The notes under the pieces were generated by a model, which saw only the letters and a list, made by a program, of their open reading frames with translations, did not search any database and had not been told where the DNA came from. 64,000 nucleotides of DNA from Acanthococcus lagerstroemiae (lineage: Eukaryota; Arthropoda; Insecta; Hemiptera; Eriococcidae): positions 9,486,001 through 9,550,000 of the forward strand of contig CM063106.1 of NCBI GenBank assembly GCA_031841125.1, in the 5' to 3' direction. Both the position numbers and the translations under genes were made by a program. Within the stretch, counting starts at the first letter, position 1; each line of letters starts with the position of its first letter. Shown here in pieces: positions 23,851 to 35,520 of this stretch.

Positions 23851-25194
23851 GGCATGCGTGCATCGCCATATCATCGATTTGTCGCAAACTAAAAATTAAT
23901 AAAAATCAAAAACTAGATAGAAATATGAAACATGCAAGATTACACACGTAAAATTACACAATTTTTTACCGTAATCTTGGCATTACTTGAACCCCAGTTA
24001 ATTTTTAATTGGTTCATATGTACTATGTACAATTTTTTTCCTGCTGACATCATCGAAGCATACAAAAATGGAGTTGTGGTTGGAAAAATTCTCTTCAAAA
24101 CATTTTAAAATGAATTCGTACAGCAGAATTGTGCCTCTGGGAAACTATAGGTGACAGTTGTATCTAGTGTAGTAGTAGTTGTAGAATACTTTTCTTCTTG
24201 CCATGTCACTATTATTAAGTCATTCATTTCTTCATTTGTACCTTTCTTAGTCAAGTCCGGAAATGAGAAAATTGAATTAGAACCATAGTAGTATGTGTAG
24301 CATTGTAACACACTTCAAAACAGTGTGTGTAGCAGACGCAACGCCAGCTACATATGAGCTGCTGCCACTGGTAGTACTGTCTCATGAGCTGGCTTGCCAA
24401 CTATGCCATCCTTCGTCATTTTGTGTCAATTCAAGGGTTGTTGAGCCTATTGCAATCATTATTTTCCTATTTCTTGTCCAGTACTGTTCTTTGGAGTCAC
24501 AGTTCAGTTCAGCAGTGCGTCATTTCTAATGCGGGGTGCCAATCAGCTGAAAAATAGAAAAAATAATGATAGCAACAATTTTGATTTTATTGTTGCGTTT
24601 TCGATTTTACAGTATTGTAGACAACTCCAGTTATGATTACTGTGTCGCCCAGCTATTTATTATAGTGAAGGTGAAGTCAAATCAAATTCAGTATTGTTTC
24701 ATTGAATTGATTGCAGAGTGCATTTGTGTTGTTCATAGAGTGATAGAACTGCGCAACTGCAGTCTACAGCTTTGCAGTTTGAAGGGGTTCTGTCATTCAG
24801 TGAATCTAATTCATTCATCGTCGTCGTATTCGTTTCTTCTTGACAGGGGATTACGTGCGCGGGTTCTGACGCGCGACTTTCCTGAGCAGGTTAATCGGGG
24901 TTCGCCGTTGCTTTCCTCATGATTTGTTGCATTAGAGTTTTCTTTCTCTGTGCAAAAAGAGTGTGCAGCCGCAGTTCACTTACTAGCCACGTGTTTCACG
25001 ACATTGAGTAAAGCTGGCCACGTCATGCGCACGACACTATCAGTCTTTTTTAGATCCGATGGTAACATGCCCTGCAGTTGCAGTGCCTTGTTGTTCGAAC
25101 TGACAGGGGGTTACAGGGCGCGCTATCTTCCATCTCGATTGATTGTAGTCGCCGTGTTTGCTAGGATGTTAGCGGGGAGGTGTTCGAATATCAC
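23851..25194. other. Non-coding stretch, nothing recognised
   Basis: The + frames 24293-24529, 24566-24922 and 24950-25225 are open but lack recognisable domains. Composition becomes CpG-richer after 24840. Confidence 0.35.
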
Positions 25195-25270
25195 TAGCGG
25201 TGGGATTCTCGAACCCAAGACGTAAGGATTACAAAGCAGGCGCGTTTACTACTCGGCCACACAGCGACTG
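25195..25270 (-). tRNA. tRNA-like sequence, probably pseudogene or SINE head
   Basis: The minus strand has a good box A (TGTGGCCGAGTAGT, 25249-25262) and box B (GGGTTCGAGAATCCC, 25202-25216) at tRNA-like spacing. The putative anticodon loop would be TTTGTAA. The T stem has only four clean pairs, the anticodon stem does not pair well, and the acceptor ends do not match. I therefore read it as a pol III-promoter-bearing relic rather than a working tRNA. No clear SINE body was defined. Confidence 0.45.
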
Positions 25271-28004
25271 GAAACTCAAATGTAATCAGAATCATGTTAG
25301 CTTTTCAGCTGGAAAAACTTTTTTACTTCGGAAAAGAGAGCTACTCTATCTGGGGTAAACTTAATAATTGTTAGGGTGTATGGCGATTGATGCTTATGAC
25401 ACCGCACTTCAGGCTCTATGGAGTTCCGCTTCCGAGACCTAGTTAATTGAAACACAGAAAGAGGGAGAGGGCTTATACCATTTAAATCCGCTAATGTCCA
25501 CACGCATCATAATTTACGAAAATCTGTTGGTGTCCCGCGGTCAGTTCCTTGATAATTTGTTGCTTAGTTCGGTGTATTGTATTTTTCTTTCGGTGAATTG
25601 GATTTGTTTACTCTTAATTATTGAAATTTGGCCAGTATGCGAGCTCCCCGTTTTCCCGGATGAATGTCTTGGTACGTGAGAAGAACCCATCAGACGTTTT
25701 TCCAAATTCGGCGGAGGGAAAGGAAAGGATCTGCTCGGATTCTAGCGTACCTTCATTTATCACATCATCTCTGGCGATCGCGGTCTGCACGAAGGTCATC
25801 GTTCGTCTCGTTGCGTGCGAGACCGTCCTCCGCCTGGCCGGTGTGAATATTCCAATTAACGAGGAGTAAATAAAGCGTTGAAATAGTCTCGGAACGTGTT
25901 TATTCCTCATTTCTGGCTTTGGAAGAGGATTGCAATGTACGCAGAACCGGATAGCAGCGATGTCACGCTTTACCATGCAGCTCACTATGCCATGCGGTCG
26001 CTGGCTCGCTACCTACATCTTTATATATCTTCACGTCTGAAAAAGAAACGCAGAACCGGAGAAAGAAAGAAATAGTATGCAGAGATGAAGAAGAAAAAGA
26101 GAGAGAGAGAAAAAAAAGGACGTTTAGCTAGAGCTTACTCGCCCTGTTAATTCAGTCGTGATGCTGGGTAATTATATCGATTCAGATGGTTCCTGATAAC
26201 TCCTTATTAACGATGTACCTACTTCCTTTTTCTGTTAGCTTACGGTTGTTGGTTTTCTTATAATTATGTAACTCGATCCTTTTTCTTCTTCTTTTTCCCT
26301 CGATTAAACGATAAAATTGTCAAGTGGAATGCCTGGCTAGTTTTAGGTGATATTAGGTTGCTAAAATTCGGATACACGGGGTCGGCTCGTCTCTCGGCCG
26401 GATCTGACTCGAAGCGGACGACGTTCGATCATTCATAGGTTTCCAGTCTAATGGGCACATCACGCGTAATCGATGAAAAATCGCTCAACAGAACAATCGA
26501 AAATATCGCGTTTTGTATAAGCGGTCTTGGAGTTACCTTGTCGGTCGTCCGGCTACATTATTTCGAGGTGTGGGCAAAGTAAACGAAGGAAGATTTCTGG
26601 CCGGTTGTATAACCGCTCAATAAAATTTTATAATCGTTAGACATGATTTGGTCGTTAAACGTGGGCTTCTCAAACATTTCATGCACCTCATGTTCATGAG
26701 CCTGTTTTTGTGGCTAGTTTTCTTTTTCTGCTCTGGTATACCGTGCACTGATGAATCTATTACTGTCTGGAGTGAGTGTCTGCGTCTGTCCGTCGCTTAA
26801 TTATACCTACCACTCGCCTCTCATCCGCCGGTGGTGTGCAGCAGTTGCACGGCCTGCCCGAGAGACTTACTCGCGTTTTTTTGCTGTGTCACGACCGTGA
26901 ATCTGACTCTTGACTGCCTCCGTGCCTCGTACCTGTATAATTCGTTGTTTGGTTTCAGCGAAAATACTCCGGATTTTACTCACCATCGGTGTAAAATTGG
27001 TTTTTGTTTCATTTTTTATGTTGAGAAAAACTCACTTTTCTATAACCGTTAGGTAGCTATACCCAGTTTTTTTCATTCGAATGACGCTTCCATTAGTTAA
27101 TCAAAAGAAGAAAGAAAACATATTTCTAACATGGCGTGATGATCTTCAGTTCTTTGTTTAGCTTTCGAAAGGGGTGTGGATAAGTTGGTGGGACTTGGAT
27201 TTAGGTCTGTTGGAAGTTTTTGATGACTTTCTGAATTCTGATGATTGTTCATTAATAATGGTTCTTGTAATTCAGTTAAGACGTAATAGCTTCTCTTCAA
27301 AATGATAGTTTTCCTTTTGAAGAGGTACTTCGGATGCAAGATATAAATTACTATTCATATTAAGAATTTTGAAAGACATCTTAAGTAAAACCGGATACTT
27401 GGATAATTTAATGAAGACGTGAGTATCATTCGGAATTGGAATGTAAAAAACGTGTAGGTACCGAGAAACGCTGACAACTTGACACGTCAGGGGATAATTT
27501 GAATGACTACCGGCGATGTCTGACGTATGGGGATGTTGAATCGTGTCACGTAAGAAGACAATACTAAAATAAACGACGATTTGAAATAGTGTTTCAATTT
27601 TGTCTTTCGAATACGTGAGTGGGAGTGGGACCGTGTACAGGTATTCAGTGACACCATCGACTATATAACTTCCACAAATGACGCCGACGTTTTCAGACCC
27701 GGTACCAGAATTCTTCTATAGGGTGGGATTTCATTGTGTTCACCATTGAAAGTTAAAAAAAAAAAAAAAGAACAGTCATTAGCAACATTTTTTCTGAGAA
27801 TTTCTATTAAAAAAAATTATTTTGGAAGATCAGCGGGAGGTATCTCCCAAATTCCCCCGTGGAACCGACTATGACGCTTTTGTTTTGCTTTTTTTAAATT
27901 GGTATAGTTATGAATAGTAGACAAAAAAGAATTCATTCGGGATGAGTAAATGTAAATCTCTTTATGGTCGAATTTTAAGAAGCTTACAGTTTCTGATCGG
28001 ATTC
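25271..28004. other. Gene-free stretch with CpG-richer, possibly regulatory patches
   Basis: Between about 25600 and 26900 the sequence is richer in CpG. It carries homeodomain-type words (CAATTAAC at 25851, CAATAAAATTTTATAATCG near 26619) and a GAGA run near 26098-26111. Both strands are open for 80-120 codons at 25614-25985, but no domain is visible. This resembles insect enhancer or conserved non-coding DNA, which is inference only. The region from 27060 to 28000 shows nothing. Confidence 0.3.
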
Positions 28005-28620
28005 ATTTTAAGACTCGTTCAACTCTGCTGGTTGTGAGACTATCGGATTCTTTAAAACTCGTTCGGACTCTGCTAGCTGTACGACGTATTTACAGCCCCT
28101 GTAGCTCGCACTCAGGCTCGTCAAGCACATTCAAATTTCTTTCAGACTCATAAAGACTTATTTAGCTCCACTAACTCCTACAGACTTAGTTGAAACACGT
28201 GGAGACTCAGCACATTACTGTGAGAACTTACTAAGATTTATTCGAACTGTGTTAGGACTCGTCAGACGCTTTAAGACTGTGTTAAGACCATTTTTCATTC
28301 GATTCAGGCGGGTTCGGTTTTTGTTAGGATTCCGACGGACTGTATTAAGACTGCTCGAAATCTTAAGGTTCATTTTGACTCGGTCAAAACTGGCTGGTAC
28401 TCATTCAAACTGTAAGTTGAAAGAATGATTTAATTCATCAAACTTTTGGACTTTGTCATGACCCATTCGGATTTTGGTAAGACTCCATTACAGCTTATCT
28501 GGACGCTATGCAGTCTCGCGGAGAGACTCATTAGAATCTTCTAAGATTATTCTGACTTTGTTAAGAATTATTGAAACCAAGATTTATCTAGGAACGAGAA
28601 TTTCACCCAAGGCGAAGAAA
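28005..28620. repeat. Degenerate short-period repeat of GACTC/GTT words
   Basis: Over about 600 bases the words GACTC, AACTC, GTTAAGACT, GTTCGGACT and close variants recur every 9-12 bases or multiples of that. The repeat is far more decayed than a microsatellite. No frame or TIR explains it. It looks like an eroded minisatellite. Confidence 0.5.
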
Positions 28621-31002
28621 CAAAAACTAGATCTGCTGGCGGAGTTGAGACAGAGAGACTAAATTGATTGCTGATAGGCAGGCAAATACATTAAAAAGTG
28701 GATCGCCCCAGTGGGTTATATCTTTGCAATGTAAACAAGATGTGAAGCTCTAAGGAGGCTAATGGGAGTGGGCGAAGGTGAAGTGCCTCAAAATCCGCCG
28801 TATTTTGTTTCAAGAGACCCATGTCCTTACCAGTCGGGGAACTTAGTTTGATACTTGAGCTCCCTTGACTTTGTGTGTTACATTTAATTACTTTTTGTCA
28901 AAAATGTGCGATGCGTTGATGAACTTATCTCTGAAGTATTCTGGGATGACCTACCACTCACATAGTATATGCACAATTTTCTGGCGTTTCAGTCGTGAAG
29001 CAATCTTTGGAGAAATTCTTGATTAACGATGTGCCGTTACTTCGTTACCTTACCCATCTCACAATTTAAGTTTAAACGGTAGGCCTCGTAAAAGATTTGA
29101 TTACACTCTTCTTTCTCCCTGTTTACGATTAGGCCGCACGAAACTGATATCGTTTGAAGAAGTCTGAACAAGTGTTCTGGTGAGGCGTATCGATGATTGA
29201 TATCGCGGTGCTGCAGAACCGTCTTGAGACGCCAAAAAATACGAACATTTTTTGGCATAATCTTTGCCGAGGGCGGGTTTCCAGTCAGCATATCGTAAAG
29301 CTCGTAAATTCGCAGCCAATTAACACCGTGTGCCACTTCAGCATCGATGTAAAATTTTATTTGTAAATTTATAACTATTAGCGGCGCTGCGCTTCTTATT
29401 TGTCTGGCCCGTTCGGTGAGCCGTATACTTGCGCGTATTTAGTTTGTCTTGAACCCGACTCAACCAGTAAAACTCATCATAGTCACGACTGGCTGTCTGC
29501 CTCGTTAAATTAAAAATAAAGTACGAATTAATTCGTACCAACACTATACCGTAAAGCCACTATCTAATGAACTAGTGAGTATGCGTATGGTTCGAGACGG
29601 TGTGAGCTTCAATTTTCATAAATTTATAAATAAACCTCGACGCGTATATCTGCTTCCTCGTACATCGTATTTTGAAATTACATTTGCTCGAAATATATGT
29701 TAATAGGAGCCGACTTTCGAGAGGGAGGAAAGGAAAGAAAGAAAGATGAAAGACTTACGCAGAAACACATCCCTCATCTACGCGTTAACTAAATCGAGGC
29801 TTTAGAATGGGAAGAAGAGAGAAAATGAGAAAACTTAATGAGTCATTTCTGGGATAGTTACCAGAGACGAACTGAGGAATCGGTGGTGGCAGTAAGGTGT
29901 CTCATGTCGTAAATTATGTGATAATGATAAAGAATTCGAGTGGAGCGAGAAAAAGACCGGGCAGAAGAGGAAGTACCTATATGTCGTGTAGCGAGATTTA
30001 CCCATACACATTTGTTAAAAATATAAGTGATTTATCGATTTATCGTCGCCTCGGCGACGTTGAGTGCGAAATTGGAAACCGATCGACGTTTACTGGCCGT
30101 GATTTAGCGTTTCCGTTGGCAATTGGTTCGATATATTTATGCAACTAGGTTGATGGAATGAGAGAAGCCAGTGAGCGAGATATATGCATTTTCTGTTGCA
30201 ATGGAGAGTAATCGAGTCTCGAATATTAAAAATATCTCCAGGAATGTGTTATTTGAGCGAGTATATGTAGGTAATCGATTGGATTATTTTTATAGCGGAT
30301 AGAACAACGAGCCTGATTCGATTAATTCAAAAGTCGTGATTCTCAGAGACTATATGGTGGTGGTATGTCTTACACATGATGTTGAGATTCTTTCAGTTTG
30401 ATGGGTAGGTGTAGGTATGAATGTTGTAGGTATAGATTCTATGCTTTATCTGTAATATCAATAATGCTGCCAATATATCATCAGTAATTTCTAACTGAAT
30501 GTTATCCTAAGATTCCTGAACACGACGATTGTATTGTCAGTATTCTCACTTTTTGAATTCATAACATAAGGCAAAATTTCAAGTGTTCTTAATTCTTTGT
30601 ATTCGTTATACTTACACGCGTATTATTATTGCCTGAAAGTATAGACCTTTGTTGAAGGTACAGCTCTTGAAACATATAGTGTTGAGACACAGGTAGTCAG
30701 TTATTCACCAAAATAACAAAAGGTGATGATCGCTGCAAGGGTATTAGTATCATCACTGGACTATATCTAGGACTTTTGCTGCTCCAAATAGTTCTTAAAA
30801 CACGATAATAGTCTAGATTCCAGCAGAATTCGTGATTCCTGATCATTACGTTCAGAACATAATCGAAGGAAAATAATATTGCCTAGTATTCCTTCAAGAT
30901 TAGAAGAGTGCCTACCTATTATTACCGTCCCTGGAACACATAAATGTCGGACACCTTTGTGTTCTCCAAGTTTTAAAAGTAAGACTGTTGATAGATGATA
31001 TA
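28621..31002. other. Gene-free stretch, CpG-richer 29.0-30.2 kb
   Basis: A minus frame at 29037-29336 (99 codons) is open but unrecognised, and a second minus frame overlaps it. The composition and homeodomain-type words (GCCAATTAAC near 29313, ATTTATAAATAAA near 29619) suggest non-coding regulatory DNA. Nothing is identified from 30200 to 31002. Confidence 0.3.
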
Positions 31003-31019
31003 TAGATAGATAGATAGGT
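31003..31019. repeat. Short (GATA)n microsatellite
   Basis: About four TAGA units at the start of a low-complexity region. Confidence 0.9.
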
Positions 31020-31039
31020 AGGTTGGATGCTGAAGAATT

Positions 31040-32060
31040 ACTTTGAAAGACTGATTTGCATTAGTAAACACTACTGGTTTGTATACTTTATGTGTAACAA
31101 CTGAATCCTTCTTGGTAAAATAACTGCAGAAGACCTGAAAACTACTGACTTGTAGTTTTTAGTCTATATAGTAACTACTGAGGTTACCTGTGGTCAAATT
31201 CACCCCTGTAAACAACTGAAGTAGTAATAATTGATGCTGCTACCTGTTGAAATTACTGCTGAGAACTGTTGACTGGTAGTTTCCAGTAGTAAGTAACAGC
31301 TTGAAACGGCGACACAATTGTTTATAGTAGTTTCTAGTAGTTACTGCTGTAAACTATTGCTGCTTAGTAGTTGCTAATTATTATTCTACTACTGATTGTA
31401 TAAAAGTTCCTGGATACTGAATTTGTGTTTTTGTGATCATTTGACTCATTTTGTATCTTTGTTCTCCGTGTTTGCGGTGTCATGTAAAAACCTTTTGCCA
31501 TAAGCAAATAACTCATAGCATGTCTTAAGTTGTGAGTGGAATGGGGAACCGAGTTAACTATGAAGTTCACTTGTGCAGAGCTAGCAGACTGATCATGTTA
31601 ATTAGACTATTGCGTATTATGTTTTTATCTACAACATAACTACTTGATGGTAATTGGCCTTTGATACATTCTGTAGTTTCTTTCTATTCCTCAGTATACA
31701 TACCTACTAACCCATTATCAATAGACATTTACCAATGAGCAGTAATTCCATATACTTAAATGAGCAGTATAGTTTCTTATAAATGAGCACCCAGCCAATA
31801 ATTCTGCTACCATATCATGCTACATGTAGACAAATCAAATAGATGGCACTGTATCTTTCCCTACATGGTCACGCGTGCAAGAGCGCTATTGTAAGCAATC
31901 GCTACTTAGAGCAGCCGCTACAGTAGCATAGATGCTAGCGCTATGGTTGCTGGCGCTACTAGGAGCAGGCGCTCTAGTAGTACAATGTTACATGTAGTAA
32001 TTCATGCTACTGTATATAATGCGCAGGTCTTCCGCTTCTTCCATCAGTAATCAGTATTAT
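31040..32060. repeat. Low-complexity region of ACT/AGT and AATGAGCAG words
   Basis: The words ACTACTG, GTAGTTTCTAGTAGTT and GTAGT recur at irregular spacing to about 31390. GAGCAGTA and AATGAGCA recur about 31735-31790, and CGCTA/GCTAC words about 31885-31990. The texture is cryptically simple rather than tandem. No gene seen. Confidence 0.45.
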
Positions 32061-32068
32061 GTATCACA

Positions 32069-32223
32069 CAGTGCCGTCCCGTGGCTTTGCGAGGCTTAAG
32101 ACAAAAATTCAACCCAAAGCGCGAAAAAAATTTTTCTGCGAAAAGGCGTGCCAAGGCGCACCTACACAGTTTCGCGCGGGGCCTCTGGCAAAGTGTCCCT
32201 TGCCCCCCCTTCGGACGTCACTG
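32069..32223. mobile_element. Short hAT-type MITE with perfect 8-bp TSD
   Basis: The left end CAGTGCCGTCC and the inverted right end GGACGTCACTG are flanked by GTATCACA on both sides (32061-32068 and 32224-32231). A perfect 8-bp TSD and CAGTG-type ends fit hAT. The 155-bp interior is non-coding. The intact TSD suggests recent movement, so an active hAT source probably existed in this genome. Confidence 0.85.
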
Positions 32224-32231
32224 GTATCACA

Positions 32232-35200
32232 TCACCTTGTGTATTTACTTGTAATAATTGCATTGTTATTTTAGAAGCGTCCGCTATCATGAAAAATATC
32301 AGCTGGGTAGTAGTTCCGCATAAATGAGCAGTGGCAGTCGTTCATTACTAACCGATTGTAGGGAACTGCTTAAATGTATTTGAGGGGACTACTGCTGATA
32401 TTTTGCAGTTGACTCCTAGAATTACTTCTGAACATCAGTCAATAGTCCCGTGCTAACTTACAATACTTACTTTACTTCTGGTGAGAAAAAGTAAACCACT
32501 GAAGTGCTGCTAATATTCTTTGAAGTTATTTGTAGTATTATTGTATTGAAAGTTTATGAAGCATGACTGTGATAAGTAGATGTAGGTTGGAGTAATACTT
32601 GAATTTGTAAGGCATCCTGAGACGTAGGATATTTGCTGTTTATGCACGAGCATAGAGATTATATTTTGTAAACATGTGGTCTCGACCAACCTGCTTAACT
32701 ATAGAAACTGTTTGATGCTATTAGATCATTGTTCGGGGACCAGTCTTACAAAATCTTCCAAAACGTATGTACATATGTGTATTCCTTGAGGAAATTTCCA
32801 TCCTGGTTGCCCATGCTAGTATGCTCCATCTCGAACAGCATTGTGAAAGACTGATATTTAAGCATGCCTCACTAATAAGGGTGCAATGAATTCAGCATCC
32901 CGGGCACGCAATTGATTCCAAGGAACCTCGAGAGTTCAGGTTCCAGTTCTCCAGTAATATGTTTCCTCATTCCGTCTCATGAAACGACGAGTTCAGAAGT
33001 GCTGTCGTACTATATAGTACCTATACATATATTTTCTTACATGTCATCCGCTACGCCCAGAACACGAGACAAGCCCGGCGTGTTAACACATGTTCACGGC
33101 GAACGTCAACCACGTCGAATCGTGTAACACGGGCTTTGGAAATATAAGAACAGACACAATCGAGTCTTGGAGTCTTTCTTTACATATGCGCGAACATTTC
33201 CGTTAATTAATGTCGTCGACGTCGCGAACGGTATCGCACTCTGTTCGTCGCCCTGCGTGCCCGCACTAATGTCGTGCTCCGTCTCCAGACTCCGGCAATA
33301 CGTTGATGACTGCTTTAAAAGTCGAAAAAGAAAATAAATAAATCTATCTCGAATAACTCAGCGACGTCTGCAAAGTGTGAACTGTCAAGATATTCTTTAT
33401 GCATTTCGTTATAAGTGATTCTTAAACGACCCCAATTTTCGTATACAGAAGCCGAGTTGCCGTGTTGTGGTCGGGAGTCGTAAACGCCTTTCGAGTAAGT
33501 ATAGCCAAAATTGAACGTTTTGTTCGAACTAAGGAAGCTTTTGTATGGGATGGCGATGGGTGTGGACACGAATTATTAATTGTACGAAGTTTGATTTGTG
33601 GTGTCTGAGATGTCGTGTATAACTTAGTTGAACGGTGTACGTGTGGTTAAGTTTTCAAAAATTATGGTGTGGGTTGGTGAGTTCTCAGTAGTCGGACTTG
33701 TGGCAGAATTTTCGAAGATGTTTGTGCTTTAGGTAGGAGTAGATTTCGTTTTCAGTTAAATTTGCTGGGCTTGAGTTCGAACAAATTAACGAATATTTCG
33801 TAAATGATTGACACCCCCCAGTCCCTAATTTTTGTTCAAGGCGTTGTAGTAAACCATTGGTATGCTGACTGGATCGATAATAACTAGTTCGATGACGCGA
33901 GTCGAACTTCGCATCATCGGACTACTTAAGTTCCAACATTTCCCTTATGTTTGTAATAGTGTCCTTAGGATCGTTGATTTGACTAGTTCTCTCCCCATTT
34001 AGTGGTCTTGTTAATCATGCATAGACTAACTCACTTCAGGTTATTATCGAGAGGAGTTACCAGTTACCTTAATATTGCTCTGTTATTTAAGTAGGTATTT
34101 ACCCTTATGCTCTTGTTCTTCAGTAGGATTCGATTTTTGCATGTGCTAAGAAGGTAAATGCAATATCGGATTCATATATCTAGTACGTTCAACTCTCGTC
34201 ACACAGACATAACATTTACCTAAGTGACTCATGCGCAGACGAAAACGATGATGATTGAGCTTTCAACTCCAAAATACGCCAGATTGTTACTATTAATTTG
34301 TCTCTAGTGTCTTGACATTTTACTTGAACGGCGACTACACTATACGTAATAATGCTATGTGGACATGTTGCAGTTTTGAAAACAAATGTGACGTGTTGTT
34401 ATATAATAAATATGAAGTTCTTTCTTCTGAACAAATGCCCAAAAAGTAGAATATGTTGTAGATTAAGACGGAATATGAGCTGTTCAAAATTCGTGTATAT
34501 GTAATTTCGGAGTCTACGTAACTGCCCCGCCTAAAAGTGATTGGAAAACTATATAGCATCTTCTCATAGAATCAAGAGTTCGTCTACGGTATCATAAAGA
34601 CTTTATTCGCTGGTCGTATACGATCTTACATTGTTTGAAAATATCGTCTAGTATTCTAAAAATGCTGACTAATCTTAGATCTGGCGACAGTGGAATTAGT
34701 CTCCTGTGTTTCTACGAATAATTGGTCTACTGTCCCAAACCAATTATTTCTTTTAAATATGATAAGTACATCAAGGTTCTAGAAAATATGCTATATCGAG
34801 CCACGGCTGTGGGCCATGGGCTAACCAAAATTGGATTTCAGATCTTGGAAAAACATTGATTGCGCGAGAGCAATACTTTGACACATGTGTACTGTAAACG
34901 TGCCCATTAGTTGAACATATTGACGCAGGTATGCTATATATGACCATTGTGATCATTTTGGAAGTGAATGCATAATAAAATTCAAGAGCAGATAGCTGTC
35001 TCCATGTAAACACAATTTCGACTATTCTCTACCTTCTCATGATTTTTCGAATGTATTTATTTTCGGAATGGTCACATTAGGGCTATGGCTGCATTTGGCC
35101 CGTCTGCGTTACTGTATTTTACTGTCGACATGCTCCGAACTATTCATCTTCTGACTCTGTATCTGATAAGGCAAGAAACCATCGCACTGTTATCAGTTTT

Positions 35201-35354
35201 CTACATCCTACAGTACTTATGTAGTTGACTGACGAGACATAGATAGGGAGAGATCGGGCTTTCAATCTATTTTGCAGACTTAAAAGCATTTAAAACCAAT
35301 TTTACTGCTTGCTAGGTTTGTCACCCCAGCTGTCGTCAAATTTGTTGCTTCTTA
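32232..35354. other. Gene-free stretch with one unrecognised minus ORF
   Basis: At 33000-33600 the sequence is CpG-rich. A minus frame at 33315-33569 (84 codons) is rich in Tyr, Ser and Asn and has no recognised domain; it could be an exon, but clear splice sites are lacking. The region 33600-35350 shows only short shadow frames. Confidence 0.35.
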
Positions 35355-35517
35355 GCCCCGTTTCACACTACGCCGTGTTGCCGGAACGGCAGCCGTGAAG
35401 ACGGTCAAATATCATGACTGCCGTTCCGGCTCTCGTGTGAACGCTCCCGTTCTCTATCTGTGATATCTGACTGTCTTCATGGATGTTCCGGCAACACGGC
35501 CTAGTGTGAAATGGGGC
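35355..35517. mobile_element. Harbinger-like MITE with TTA target duplication
   Basis: The left end GCCCCGTTTCACACTACGCC and the right end (reverse complement GCCCCATTTCACACTAGGCC) begin near-identical TIRs of about 55-60 bp, nearly meeting in the middle of this 163-bp element. TTA lies on both sides (35352-35354 and 35518-35520). A 3-bp TTA/TAA target and GC-rich starts are typical of PIF/Harbinger MITEs. Transcribed, it would form a long hairpin. Non-coding. Confidence 0.8.
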
Positions 35518-35520
35518 TTA

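Noticed and set aside
25195..25270. Functional tRNA gene
   Set aside because: The A and B boxes are good but the anticodon and acceptor stems do not pair; it is listed only as a tRNA-like relic.
25614..25985. 123-codon minus gene
   Set aside because: The + strand is open over the same bases, no domain is visible, and composition suggests non-coding CpG-rich DNA.
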